From the NCBI GenBank assembly GCA_003555285.1, contig PWGH01000198.1:1-20164 (forward strand): a stretch of 20,164 nt of DNA, given 5' to 3'. Source of the DNA: Thioalkalivibrio sp. GTDB lineage: Bacteria > Pseudomonadota > Gammaproteobacteria > Ectothiorhodospirales > Ectothiorhodospiraceae. The translations under genes and the position numbers were made by a program. Shown here one piece after another: positions 1 through 6,842 of this stretch (position 1 is the first letter of the stretch; the number at the start of each line of letters is the position of its first letter). The notes beneath the pieces are model-generated. The model worked only from the letters and a program-made list of their open reading frames with translations, made no database searches and was not told the origin of the DNA.

Positions 1-394
1 CGCGCACCGCCGAACAGAGTTCGTCGTCGGTGACGCGGGCGCGGCGCAGCGCCGCCGGGAGGGCCACCCCTTCGTACAGCAACAGCGCCGGTTCGCCGGT
101 GACCACACGGCGCACCCACGCCACCCGGACGCTGGTCCAGGTCACGGCAAACTGCATTGCGATCAACAGCCCCAGCGCCAGCGCCCCCTCGGCCAGGCTC
201 ACGCTCCGATCCAGCAGCACGGTGGCCAACGTGGAGCCTAGCGCGACGGTGACCACCAAGTCGAAGGCGTTCATCTTCGACAGTGTCCGACGCCCCGACA
301 CCCGCAGGAAGACCACCACCGCGACGTAGGCCAGCACCCCCACCACCAGGGTCCGTACCAACACATCCCAGCCGCTGAAGAAGATGGCGTCCAC
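1..394 (-). CDS. DUF421 (YetF-like) membrane protein, 3' end outside window
   Basis: Membrane protein of the DUF421/YetF family; its molecular role is not settled. Reading the minus strand from a GTG at 394 gives about 131 residues with no stop before the window edge, so the C-terminal part is missing. The start is chosen because AGGAGG lies 4 nt upstream. The translation shows a hydrophobic segment (about residues 12-30: LVRTLVVGVLAYVAVVVFL), the family hallmark SGRRTLSKMNAFDLVVTVALGS around residues 33-55, and a further hydrophobic stretch (EGALALGLLIAMQFAVTW). It then enters the soluble region with GEPALLLYEG, usual for the family. It is transcribed leftward, away from the methyltransferase operon, across a gap of about 410 nt. 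Family assignment is confident; function is not. Confidence 0.85.
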   Translation of the reverse strand, partial: MDAIFFSGWDVLVRTLVVGVLAYVAVVVFLRVSGRRTLSKMNAFDLVVTVALGSTLATVLLDRSVSLAEGALALGLLIAMQFAVTWTSVRVAWVRRVVTGEPALLLYEGVALPAALRRARVTDDELCSAVR

Positions 395-806
395 CTCGCC
401 TCCTGGGTCGGAAACCGATAGGTGTCCTCGTAAATCAGGCTCAAGACAGGCCGCACGGCCAGTCTCGCTTTCAGCCGTACCGGCAGGATAATCCAAACCG
501 GAAGCCGCGGCGCCGGAATTCCCCCGACGCCCGGTACCCTGAACACTGCGACCCGCGCACCGCCGCGTCGGGAATCACGCGAATCATCAAGGCGCGTGCA
601 GCAGACCGGCCCCTCGGTAGAACTGCCGGCGGTGCCGCTGAGGCCGCCTTGATCTTCGGGCAGAGCCAGCCGCGTCGCGAGGGAGCGTCCGACTCGCGCG
701 TTACCTCGCATGTTCCAGGTGCTCCAAGATGAGGGCACGGTCTGGTTCGCAGAGCCGGATTGGTACGATATTGTCCTAGCGACAAGGCATCCGGCGGGGG
801 TATTTC
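395..806. other. 412-nt divergent intergenic region, no supported gene
   Basis: Lies between the leftward DUF421 gene and the rightward methyltransferase gene, so it should hold promoters for both. Open frames cross it on the minus strand, but their translations are Arg/Pro/Gly-rich, match nothing I know, and continue as antisense of the flanking genes. Near its right end is an inverted repeat, TTGTC-5 nt-GACAA at 771-785, 21 nt before the methyltransferase start; it could be an operator or a small leader hairpin. A TACGAT hexamer at 764-769 resembles a -10 box but has no convincing -35. Nothing else is visible. Confidence 0.5.
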
Positions 807-1400
807 ATGATCTGGGACGAGCGCTATGCGACTGCGGAATACGTCTACGGGACCGAGCCGAACGAGTTCCTCGCGGCAACCATCCGCGAACTCAACGGCG
901 GTGGGCGGGCCCTCTGCCTGGCCGAGGGCGAGGGTCGCAATGCGGTTTTCCTGGCCGGACGGGGGTACGAGGTTCACGCGGTCGACGCCTCCGTGGTGGG
1001 GCTGGCCAAGGCCGAACGCCTCGCGCGGGAGCGCGGGGTACACATCGTTACCGAGGTGGCCAACCTAGACGGCTACCGAATCGATCCAGGGGCCTGGGAC
1101 CTGATCGTCTCCGTCTTCTGTCACCTGCCGGCACCGGTCCGGCGGGCGCTGCACCGGGAGGGGGTCGCTGGGCTGCGCCCGGGCGGGCACTTCGTGGTCG
1201 AGGCCTACACACCGGCACAGCTTGCCCTGGGAACGGGCGGTCCGCCCGACGCGGCGCTGGCGATGACGCTGGCGGAACTGCGCGAGGAACTCGACGGACT
1301 CCACTTCGAGCAGGCCCGGGAGTTCGAACGCGAGGTGCACGAGGGAAGCCTGCATAACGGCCGCAGCGCCGTAGTGCAACTCGTCGCCCGCAAACCTTGA
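807..1400 (+). CDS. Class I SAM-dependent methyltransferase (TehB-like)
   Basis: Predicted cytoplasmic methyltransferase using S-adenosylmethionine; the substrate is unknown. The 197-residue protein opens with WDERYATAEYVYGTEPNEFL, typical of the short TehB-like methyltransferases. Motif I is degenerate (ALCLAEGEGRNAVFLAGRG, about residues 35-53). The acidic end of strand 2 is VHAVDAS, and motif II/post-I appears as WDLIVSVFCHLP around residues 99-110. The C-terminal half has the HFVVEAY strand. Length is normal for a single Rossmann domain with no extra domains. The ATG follows a GGGGG run about 7 nt upstream. It is the first gene of an apparent three-gene operon with the hydroxylase (10-nt gap) and the TVP38-rhodanese gene. 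Tellurite or thiol methylation has been linked to relatives, but nothing here fixes that role. Confidence 0.88.
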   Translation: MIWDERYATAEYVYGTEPNEFLAATIRELNGGGRALCLAEGEGRNAVFLAGRGYEVHAVDASVVGLAKAERLARERGVHIVTEVANLDGYRIDPGAWDLIVSVFCHLPAPVRRALHREGVAGLRPGGHFVVEAYTPAQLALGTGGPPDAALAMTLAELREELDGLHFEQAREFEREVHEGSLHNGRSAVVQLVARKP

Positions 1401-1410
1401 CGGCCAGCCA

Positions 1411-2247
1411 ATGATCCAGAAGCAGCCCCATGAACCCGTTCGCTTCGCACTCTCCGAGCCGACCATCGGCAAGGCCTATCGCTGGACCAACAACTGGGGC
1501 CTCGTGATCACCAACACGGTCCTGACCCGGTTGATCTTCCCGGCGGGCGCGGTCGGCCTCGCATTGTTCGTCGAAGCCCAGGGCTGGGGCCTGCTGCAGG
1601 TGCTCGACCTGCCCTTCTGGCTCACGGTGCTGATCGCCCTGGTGATCCTTGATTTCGCCATCTGGGCACAGCATGTGATGTTTCACGCGGTGCCGGCACT
1701 CTGGCGGCTGCACCGCATGCATCACGCCGATCTGGATTTCGACCTGACCACCGGCCTGCGTTTTCATCCGATCCAGATCCTGCTGTCCTTTGGGATCAAG
1801 GCCGGCGTGATCGTGATGATTGGGGCCCCGGCAATCGCGGTGTTGATCTTCGAGATCATTCTGAGCTCGCTGGCGCTGTTCAACCACTCGAACGTCCGGA
1901 TGCCCACCGGAATCGACCGGATGCTGCGGTGGTTCATCGTGACTCCGGACTTCCACCGCGTGCACCATTCCTGGTATCCGCAGGAGACCAACTCCAACTT
2001 CGGCTTCAATCTGTCACTTTGGGACCGGCTGCTCGGCACCTACCGCGCCCAGCCGCGGGACGGCCACGAAGGCATGACCATCGGCATCAACCTGTTCCGC
2101 GAGCGGTCGTGGGAACGGCTGGACCGAATGCTGGTGCAGCCCTGGGTCGGTCCCGCCGACAGCTACCCGATCAACCGCCGGCCACAGGGCGAGGCCGCGA
2201 ACTGGCCGCGCGTGAATTCCGGCACGAAGCCCGAGGCCGCACGATGA
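1411..2247 (+). CDS. Sterol desaturase / fatty acid hydroxylase family protein
   Basis: Membrane-bound di-iron oxygenase of the fatty acid hydroxylase superfamily, 278 residues. The metal-binding histidine clusters are all present: HVMFH (HxxxH, about residue 89), HRMHH (HxxHH, about 100) and HRVHH (HxxHH, about 180), plus an FNHSN motif at about 152. Hydrophobic segments flank the first cluster (residues about 30-80) and lie between the second and third (about 118-152), the usual topology with histidines facing the cytoplasm. The bacterial substrate (sterol, hopanoid, carotenoid or fatty acid) cannot be told from the sequence. Its TGA overlaps the ATG of the next gene (ATGA), so the two are likely translationally coupled. 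The start codon has only a weak ribosome binding site and may depend on the gene upstream. Confidence 0.9.
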   Translation: MIQKQPHEPVRFALSEPTIGKAYRWTNNWGLVITNTVLTRLIFPAGAVGLALFVEAQGWGLLQVLDLPFWLTVLIALVILDFAIWAQHVMFHAVPALWRLHRMHHADLDFDLTTGLRFHPIQILLSFGIKAGVIVMIGAPAIAVLIFEIILSSLALFNHSNVRMPTGIDRMLRWFIVTPDFHRVHHSWYPQETNSNFGFNLSLWDRLLGTYRAQPRDGHEGMTIGINLFRERSWERLDRMLVQPWVGPADSYPINRRPQGEAANWPRVNSGTKPEAAR

Positions 2248-3224
2248 AAGCCTGGGCCTGGTTCCGGATCGCGCTGGCCTCGGCGCTTCTGGCCGCGATC
2301 GTAGCGGCAATCGCTTTCCGCGACCAGCTGGATCCCGCTGCACTGGAGGCCTGGATCGCCGGCTTTGGCATCACCGCGCCGCTGGTTTTCGTGATCGTAT
2401 ACGCGCTAGCCGCGGTGCTGTTTCTGCCCGGTATGGTGATGACACTCGCTGGTGGCGCGCTGTTCGGGCCGGTCTGGGGCACGCTGATCAATCTGCTCGG
2501 CGCGACGTTGGGTGCCATGGCCGTCTTCCTGGTCGCGCGCCACCTGGGCTCCGGCTGGGTCGCGCGCCGACTCGGCGGACGGCTGAAGGAACTGGTTACG
2601 GGGGTCGAGGCTGAAGGCTGGCGCTTCGTCGCCTTCGTACGCCTCGTCCCGCTGTTTCCCTACAACCTGCTGAACTACGCGTTGGGCCTGACCCGAATCC
2701 GGCTATGGGCCTACATCGGGGCGACCTTCGTCTTCATGGCGCCCGGGGCGTTTGCCTACACCTACGTCGGTTACGCCGGGCGCCAGGCAATCGCCGGTGG
2801 AGAGGCCGCAATCCAGACCGGCCTGATCGCGCTCGCCCTGCTCGCCGCGGTGGCCTTCCTTCCGAGGCTGGTCAAGCGCATGCGCGGGTCGGCGTCCTGG
2901 GTCACCGCACACCAACTCGCCGCGCAACTGGCTGGCGACAACCCGCCGCTGGTCGTCGATGTCCGCAGTCCGACGGAATTCCACGGCGAACTCGGTTTCA
3001 TCGACGGCGCATTGAACCTGCCACTGGACGAACTGGAGTCGCGTCTGCACGAACTGCCCAAGGAGCGCGTGCTCGCGCTGGTCTGTCATACCAACCGGCG
3101 CTCACGTACCGCCGCACGGCTGCTTCAAAAACGAGGTTACGGGCCGGTTGCGGTAGTCCGCCAAGGCATGACGGCGTGGCGACGCGGCGGCGTGGAGGTT
3201 GTCGCCAGCCGCTTCCGACCCTAG
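2244..3224 (+). CDS. TVP38/TMEM64 (VTT domain) membrane protein fused to a C-terminal rhodanese domain
   Basis: Two-domain protein of 326 residues. The N-terminal part (about 1-215) is a VTT/SNARE-associated (DedA/TVP38) membrane domain with a first membrane helix (ALASALLAAIVAAIAF). It carries the signature LFLPGMVMTLAGGALFGPVWG at about 60-80 and FVRLVPLFPYNLLNYALG at about 130-150. The C-terminal part (about 228-320) is a rhodanese domain with LVVDVRSPTEFHGELGFIDGALNLP and an active-site loop CHTNRRS whose cysteine can carry persulfide sulfur. The ATG at 2244 is chosen because it overlaps the upstream stop as ATGA and begins the membrane domain; an in-frame extension to 1929 would only be antiparallel-frame sequence inside the hydroxylase gene. 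Rhodanese domains on VTT proteins suggest a sulfur- or redox-linked membrane role (inference). Confidence 0.9.
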   Translation: MKAWAWFRIALASALLAAIVAAIAFRDQLDPAALEAWIAGFGITAPLVFVIVYALAAVLFLPGMVMTLAGGALFGPVWGTLINLLGATLGAMAVFLVARHLGSGWVARRLGGRLKELVTGVEAEGWRFVAFVRLVPLFPYNLLNYALGLTRIRLWAYIGATFVFMAPGAFAYTYVGYAGRQAIAGGEAAIQTGLIALALLAAVAFLPRLVKRMRGSASWVTAHQLAAQLAGDNPPLVVDVRSPTEFHGELGFIDGALNLPLDELESRLHELPKERVLALVCHTNRRSRTAARLLQKRGYGPVAVVRQGMTAWRRGGVEVVASRFRP

Positions 3225-3372
3225 GCCTATCGGTCAGGTTTACGAAGAAGTCATGGGTCAACGCGCCCTCGCGGCCGGTGCGAACGTCCCGAGCATACGC
3301 ATGCCATCAGACGCGCAAGGCACGCGCGTCGGCCTTCGGGCGCCACGGGCAACGACTGGACCCGCTAACGAT
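3225..3372. other. Convergent 148-nt gap
   Basis: Separates the 3' ends of the TVP38-rhodanese gene (plus) and hspQ (minus). Plus-strand translations through it read as antisense of hspQ. No hairpin followed by a T-run is visible on either strand, so termination here is either Rho-dependent or not recognisable by eye. Confidence 0.4.
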
Positions 3373-3693
3373 TCAGTGGGTTCTGGAACTGGTGCCGCGG
3401 ACGTAACGGCCATTGATGAAGCGGTCGAAGAATCGACCAAGGTCGGGATGTTCGATCTGCCCACCGCTCATGTCGGCCTCGAGGTGGCGCTCGGCCACAT
3501 ACGTGCTGTGCGCCTGGCCATCCACCAGCACGTGGTACCACGGCTGATCCTTTGGCGGGCGACTGCGAGCCACGGCTTGGTACCATTCCTCGGACCCGGC
3601 AAAGACCGGATCCACTGCGACGATCACCCCGCGATATTCGAACTTCGTGTGGCGCACGAGTTCGCCCACCATGAAACGTGTACGTAAGGTCAT
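3373..3693 (-). CDS. hspQ: HspQ, heat-shock / hemimethylated-DNA-binding family protein
   Basis: Small cytoplasmic protein of the HspQ (YccV) family, 106 residues. E. coli HspQ is known as a Lon-associated specificity factor that also affects DnaA stability. The core is clear: RFMVGELVRHTKFEYRGVIVAVDPVF (residues about 6-31), a charged insert, then PWYHVLVDGQAHSTYVAERHLE (about 51-72) and the conserved EHPDLGRFFDRFINGRYV tail. The ATG at 3693 is chosen because a very strong purine-rich ribosome binding site (GGAGGAGGGG) sits 6 nt upstream, and because the family begins a few residues before the F-x-G-x-VRH motif. The reading frame stays open upstream to 4020, but that extension has no family similarity. 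It is monocistronic and convergent with the gene on its left. Confidence 0.93.
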   Translation of the reverse strand: MTLRTRFMVGELVRHTKFEYRGVIVAVDPVFAGSEEWYQAVARSRPPKDQPWYHVLVDGQAHSTYVAERHLEADMSGGQIEHPDLGRFFDRFINGRYVRGTSSRTH

Positions 3694-4124
3694 CGAACGC
3701 CCCTCCTCCAAATGGCCACCCAGAGCATCATAAGCGAAACCCGATTTTGGCCTCACCGTGGACATCACGCCAACGTGAACGTCACCCGTTCTGGGCCGGC
3801 GATCGCGTCGTTGCCCGCAATGCGAGGCCCGCCAGGCGGCCTTCGCTGCCGCCAACGTGGCCGACCCGACGGCGTACGCCCATCCGCCAGACAGCGGAGC
3901 GCATTGACGACTCCTGCCGTCGGGGCCACAGGGCAGGGCGCCGAAGAAATCCGAACACGTGGCCGAGACGCCGGCCACCTTGTCTTCCACCGATAGCTGG
4001 ACCTGGGTGGTCCACGGCATCGATCTGGCGGCGTAGCGTGGCCGGTGCCGTCATCCCTTTGAAATTTCCGACCGCCGGCATGGTCCGAGCCGGATCGACA
4101 CCACCCTGAACAAGGAGACTCCCC
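3694..4124. other. 431-nt divergent intergenic region, no supported gene
   Basis: Lies between divergent hspQ (minus) and the histidine phosphatase (plus). Several overlapping open frames cross it on both strands, a common by-product of high GC. None has a recognised domain, and none combines a good ribosome binding site with plausible composition. The minus-strand frame that enters hspQ gives an alanine/glycine-rich 108-residue extension (starting at 4020) without HspQ similarity. The right end carries AAGGAGA (about 4109-4115), the ribosome binding site of the phosphatase. A degraded gene cannot be excluded. Confidence 0.4.
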
Positions 4125-4712
4125 ATGCCCGCGCACTTCATCGCCGCATTGTTCGCCGTTTTCCTGCTGGCACCCACACCGCTGGTCGCGGACAGTACAG
4201 GCCCTCTGATCGACCAGCTGCGCGGCGGCGGGCTGGTGATCTACTGGCGTCACGCCAAGACCGACTGGCAGAAACGCGATAGCGACCTGTCCGACATGGA
4301 CCGCTGCGCCACGCAACGCAACCTCAGTGCCGAGGGGCAAGGCGAGGCACGTCAGGTCGGGGAGGCCTTCGAACGCCTCGGGATCCCCGTTGGGGACGTG
4401 CTGACCAGCGACTTCTGCCGCAACCGCGACACCGCCGTGCTGGCCTTCCGCCGCTACCAGCGGATGCCCGACCTGTTCAACCTCCCCGCCACGTCCGACC
4501 CGGCACGCCGCAACCGGCTCGTTTACGCACTGCGCGAGATGCTGGCCAAGCCGCCGGAAGACCCATCCGTGAACACGGTGATCGTGGGGCACAACCTGAA
4601 CCTGCGCGTGGCCGCGAACGTGTTCATCGACGAGGGCGGGATTGCGGTGTTTCAGCCGCTGGGGCCCGAAGGGTTTCGGCATCTTGGAAGCCTGCGGCCT
4701 GAAGACCTGTGA
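4125..4712 (+). CDS. Exported histidine phosphatase (phosphoglycerate mutase-like / SixA-type superfamily)
   Basis: Histidine phosphatase superfamily enzyme of 195 residues that forms a phosphohistidine intermediate; the substrate is unknown. A signal peptide is clear at the N-terminus (FIAALFAVFLLAPTPLVADS, residues 4-23), so the enzyme should act in the periplasm. The catalytic motif is RHA (YWRHAKTDW, about residues 40-47) rather than the more common RHG. The other pocket residues are present: the Arg in SDFCRNRDTA (about 103-112) and the second His in VIVGHNLNL (about 150-158). The start is supported by AAGGAGA 9 nt upstream and by the signal peptide beginning at this Met. The gene stands alone, divergent from hspQ and convergent with the hydrolase downstream. 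Exported relatives include lipopolysaccharide-core phosphatases, but that role is not shown here. Confidence 0.88.
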   Translation: MPAHFIAALFAVFLLAPTPLVADSTGPLIDQLRGGGLVIYWRHAKTDWQKRDSDLSDMDRCATQRNLSAEGQGEARQVGEAFERLGIPVGDVLTSDFCRNRDTAVLAFRRYQRMPDLFNLPATSDPARRNRLVYALREMLAKPPEDPSVNTVIVGHNLNLRVAANVFIDEGGIAVFQPLGPEGFRHLGSLRPEDL

Positions 4713-4717
4713 TCAAA

Positions 4718-4732
4718 TGCCGAGAATCGGCA
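4718..4732 (-). terminator. Perfect 6-bp hairpin, possible terminator for the minus-strand hydrolase
   Basis: TGCCGA-GAA-TCGGCA forms a perfect 6-bp stem with a 3-nt loop in the short gap between two convergent genes. On the minus strand, downstream of the hydrolase stop (56 nt away), the hairpin is followed by only three T residues, so it is at best a weak intrinsic terminator. The plus strand has no T-run. Confidence 0.3.
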
Positions 4733-4787
4733 GCATCAACACGTTTTCGGGTGGCTGTAGAACGTCCGCATCCCCGGCAAGCAAGCC

Positions 4788-5798
4788 TCAGCGTCCGATC
4801 AACCTGCGTAGCATCTCGCCGTAGGTCAGATCGTGATCGAAGTGCCCCGTCTGCAGAAACTCCACGACCTGTGCGATCACCAGCGGGTTGTACATCAACA
4901 GGGTGTGGGTGACCGGCAGCACGATATGGTCGGTCATCCCGTCCACCCGCGTGCTTTTCACCGAGATCGTGCCGTCGTCCGGACCGTCGATCAAACCCGA
5001 GAACAGCGGATTCACAGACCGATCACCCGCGATCACGCCCAGTTCCCAGTCCACGGGGGGCAGGCGCTGCGCAAACCCATCCGAGCCCGTACCGAGTTCC
5101 GATCCAACAGGACCCGTGAAGTAGCGGAACAACGTGAGATGCCCGAAGACATCCGCGATCTCAGCCCCCTGGTTCGGCGGCGCGAGCATCACCACCCGAC
5201 CCAGGCGCTCCGGTCGCTTCACCGCCAGCCATGCACGAACCAGGATCCCGCCGAGCGAGTGCGTGACAAAGTGGACCTGCGCCCCCTCACAGACCTCGAC
5301 CGCATCGCTCACGTAGCCCAACAGGCCCTCGAGGTCCTCCGCGGTGGAGGGGTAGTCCATATTGACCACGCGGTATCCCGCCACCTCGAGCAGCTCCTCC
5401 ATCAACACCAGCGAGATGTGCGAACGCCCCAGGCCATGCAGCAGCACCACGCATTCGGTGGCGGCCTCCGGCTGGCTGAAGCCACCGCGGTTCCCGACCC
5501 GGACCTGGCCGCGACCGAACCGAGCGGAATCGTCGCCGCCGTGGCGGTAGCCGAACTGCCGGTCGGAGCGCCCCCCCAGAGTCGGATCGATGACGCCCTC
5601 CCAGCGTGTACCGCGATCGGACAGGCCATCATCGGGCTGGATGCCATCGATCAAAAAAGGGGGCATCAGCGGATCCTCGGACCCCGGAGTCGAAAGTGGC
5701 AGAATGACCATCAGGGCGACCAGCACGACAGCAGCGAGCTGGCACCGCCGACGCCCTCTGCGATCCAGCGCGTTACAGGTGCTCAGCATCGGTTGCAA
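4788..5798 (-). CDS. Membrane-anchored or exported alpha/beta hydrolase (lipase-like)
   Basis: Alpha/beta-hydrolase fold protein of 336 residues, resembling triacylglycerol lipases/esterases. A basic N-terminus (DRRGRRRCQ) followed by [22 protein letters not shown] looks like a signal peptide or anchor, so the enzyme is probably extracytoplasmic. The fold begins with [25 protein letters not shown] (oxyanion HG motif, about residues 112-136). The nucleophile is the Ser of VTHSLGG (about 178-184; Thr replaces the first Gly of the usual GxSxG). The likely catalytic Asp lies in [10 protein letters not shown] and the His in [12 protein letters not shown] near residue 300. A glycine/arginine-rich segment of about 60 residues precedes the fold and is unusual. 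The start at 5798 has a close in-frame alternative Met at codon 4. Substrate unknown. Confidence 0.87.
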   Translation of the reverse strand: MQPMLSTCNALDRRGRRRCQLAAVVLVALMVILPLSTPGSEDPLMPPFLIDGIQPDDGLSDRGTRWEGVIDPTLGGRSDRQFGYRHGGDDSARFGRGQVRVGNRGGFSQPEAATECVVLLHGLGRSHISLVLMEELLEVAGYRVVNMDYPSTAEDLEGLLGYVSDAVEVCEGAQVHFVTHSLGGILVRAWLAVKRPERLGRVVMLAPPNQGAEIADVFGHLTLFRYFTGPVGSELGTGSDGFAQRLPPVDWELGVIAGDRSVNPLFSGLIDGPDDGTISVKSTRVDGMTDHIVLPVTHTLLMYNPLVIAQVVEFLQTGHFDHDLTYGEMLRRLIGR

Positions 5799-6120
5799 GA
5801 AATCATGGTCGCGGGCCCGGTCCGTGCCTCTGAGGTTACGCAGCCTTGCATGATCGGGGATCTGACCCGCAATTTCAGCAAGACGCGCAACCGCTCGGGT
5901 TGGGTCGGTCAGCGGCCTGGATGATCAGCACGCGCAGAGCCGTTGCACCGCGATCGGAAAAGCTCTAGCGTGTCCCCGAGGATAGACTCCCCTTGATTTG
6001 GAAAAATTTCAACACATTGAATACACGCTATTTCCTGGACTGTGACGCCCTCCCCGCCGATCCTCATGAAGGATCTGGGGAAAACCTGAACAGCCCCGAA
6101 TCCCACCAAAGGTCTACACC
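5799..6120. other. 322-nt divergent intergenic region with an AT-rich promoter-like core
   Basis: Lies between the hydrolase (minus) and the first DsrE-like gene (plus). The segment 5993-6032 is strongly AT-rich (11 G/C in 40 by hand count) against about two-thirds GC around it. It contains an inverted repeat TTCAA-CACA-TTGAA at 6008-6021. A second inverted repeat, GATCCT-5 nt-AGGATC, is at 6059-6075. These could be operator or leader structures. A 66-codon minus-strand frame (5909-6109) has no recognisable features and I do not call it a gene. Confidence 0.45.
5993..6022 (+). promoter_or_regulatory. Possible sigma70-type promoter for the first DsrE-like gene
   Basis: TTGATT (5993-5998) and TTGAAT (6017-6022) are separated by 18 nt, each matching the sigma70 consensus at four of six positions. 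They lie in the most AT-rich stretch of the intergenic region, about 100 nt before the start codon. This is a visual match only. Confidence 0.3.
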
Positions 6121-6615
6121 ATGATTAATCTGAGAATCCCACTGTTACTGCTGCTCGGAATGACATTCTTGCCCTTCACCGCCCTGGCCGACGCGCCCAA
6201 TGACGCGGCAGCCCTCGAAGGCGTCGAACACGGAAAGGTGGTGTTCGATATCAACAACTCCAGCGCAAGTGCGTTGAACCTGTACCTCGCGGTCATCCGG
6301 GAGACTCATGACGATCTGATCAGACAAGGTGTCGAACCCGACATCATCCTCGCCTTCCGCGGACCGGCAGTGACGCTGGTATCGACAGATCGGGAACGCT
6401 TTGATCACACCGATTCCGACGCCCTGAACCAGATCGCCGACCACATCGCGGACCTGCAGATGTTTGGCGTGCGGATGGAAGGCTGCAGCGTTGCCACCCG
6501 TTTGTTCCAGGTCGACAACAACACCCTGCTGGACGGAATCGACCCGGTCGGCAACACCTTTGTCTCACTGATCGGCTACCAGGCCCGAGGCTATGCGGTC
6601 ATCCCGATCTACTAG
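6121..6615 (+). CDS. Exported DsrE/DsrF-like family protein (first copy)
   Basis: DsrE-fold protein of 164 residues with a signal peptide (residues 1-23, LRIPLLLLLGMTFLPFTALADAP, cut near ALA-DA), so periplasmic. The mature part has the family pattern: KVVFDINNSSASALNLYLAVIRETHDDLIRQG (about 40-71), the DIILAFRGPAVTLVS strand-turn (about 74-88), and a helix ending in MFGVRMEGCSVAT. The cysteine (about residue 122) sits where DsrE-type proteins carry a sulfur-binding Cys. It ends with VGNTFVSLIGYQARGYAVIPIY, the usual 'I.yQ..Gya.i..' tail. Cytoplasmic DsrE proteins relay sulfur as persulfide; for these exported forms the role is unproven. Its neighbour at 6835 is a paralogue with the same layout. 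An AT-rich promoter-like region lies upstream. Confidence 0.87.
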   Translation: MINLRIPLLLLLGMTFLPFTALADAPNDAAALEGVEHGKVVFDINNSSASALNLYLAVIRETHDDLIRQGVEPDIILAFRGPAVTLVSTDRERFDHTDSDALNQIADHIADLQMFGVRMEGCSVATRLFQVDNNTLLDGIDPVGNTFVSLIGYQARGYAVIPIY

Positions 6616-6707
6616 CATTCGTCTATACTGCCCCACCCCGTGCGAGTTCCTTTTCCCCGCTCTGAAATCGTACTGGGCGTGGGCAAATCGCTAATAAAGG
6701 TATCAGG

Positions 6708-6842
6708 ATGGATGCATTTTGTTGGAATCAATACTACGTAACCAGGCTAAAGGAGATTGACGACCAGCACATGCGTTTGGTGACCATGATCAATCGCCTC
6801 GGGAATATGGTCGCCACACCGATGGAGGACCACCATGCGTAA
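6708..6842 (+). pseudogene. Hemerythrin N-terminal fragment (44 codons), overlapping the second DsrE-like start
   Basis: A short open frame, ATG at 6708 with AAAGG 7 nt upstream, encodes 44 residues beginning MDAFCWNQYYVTRLKEIDDQ, followed by HMRLVTMINRLGNMV. This matches the first helix of bacteriohemerythrin domains, whose pattern is roughly F-x-W-N/D-x-x-y-x-T-G-L-x-x-I-D-x-Q-H-x-x-L-V-x-x-I-N-x-L. Only the first iron-ligand His is present; the later HxxxE and HxxxH ligands are absent here and I see no remainder nearby. The TAA at 6840-6842 lies inside the next gene, giving an 8-nt overlap, and the last codons double as that gene's GGAGG ribosome binding site. It may be a decayed hemerythrin or a retained leader peptide that couples translation. 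The stretch 6681-6760 has 32 G/C in 80, far below its surroundings. Confidence 0.6.

Noticed and set aside
760..776. Possible sigma54 promoter before the methyltransferase (TTGGTACG...TTG)
   Set aside because: The spacing from GG to the expected GC is wrong: ten bases after GG the sequence reads TC, not GC.
3765..4682. 305-codon minus-strand open frame
   Set aside because: It runs antisense over the histidine phosphatase, whose signal peptide, catalytic motifs and ribosome binding site are clear. Its translation has no recognisable domain.
4833..5924. 363-codon plus-strand open frame
   Set aside because: It is antisense to the alpha/beta hydrolase, rich in Arg/His/Gln, and without domain similarity. 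The minus-strand protein has the nucleophile motif and a coherent fold.
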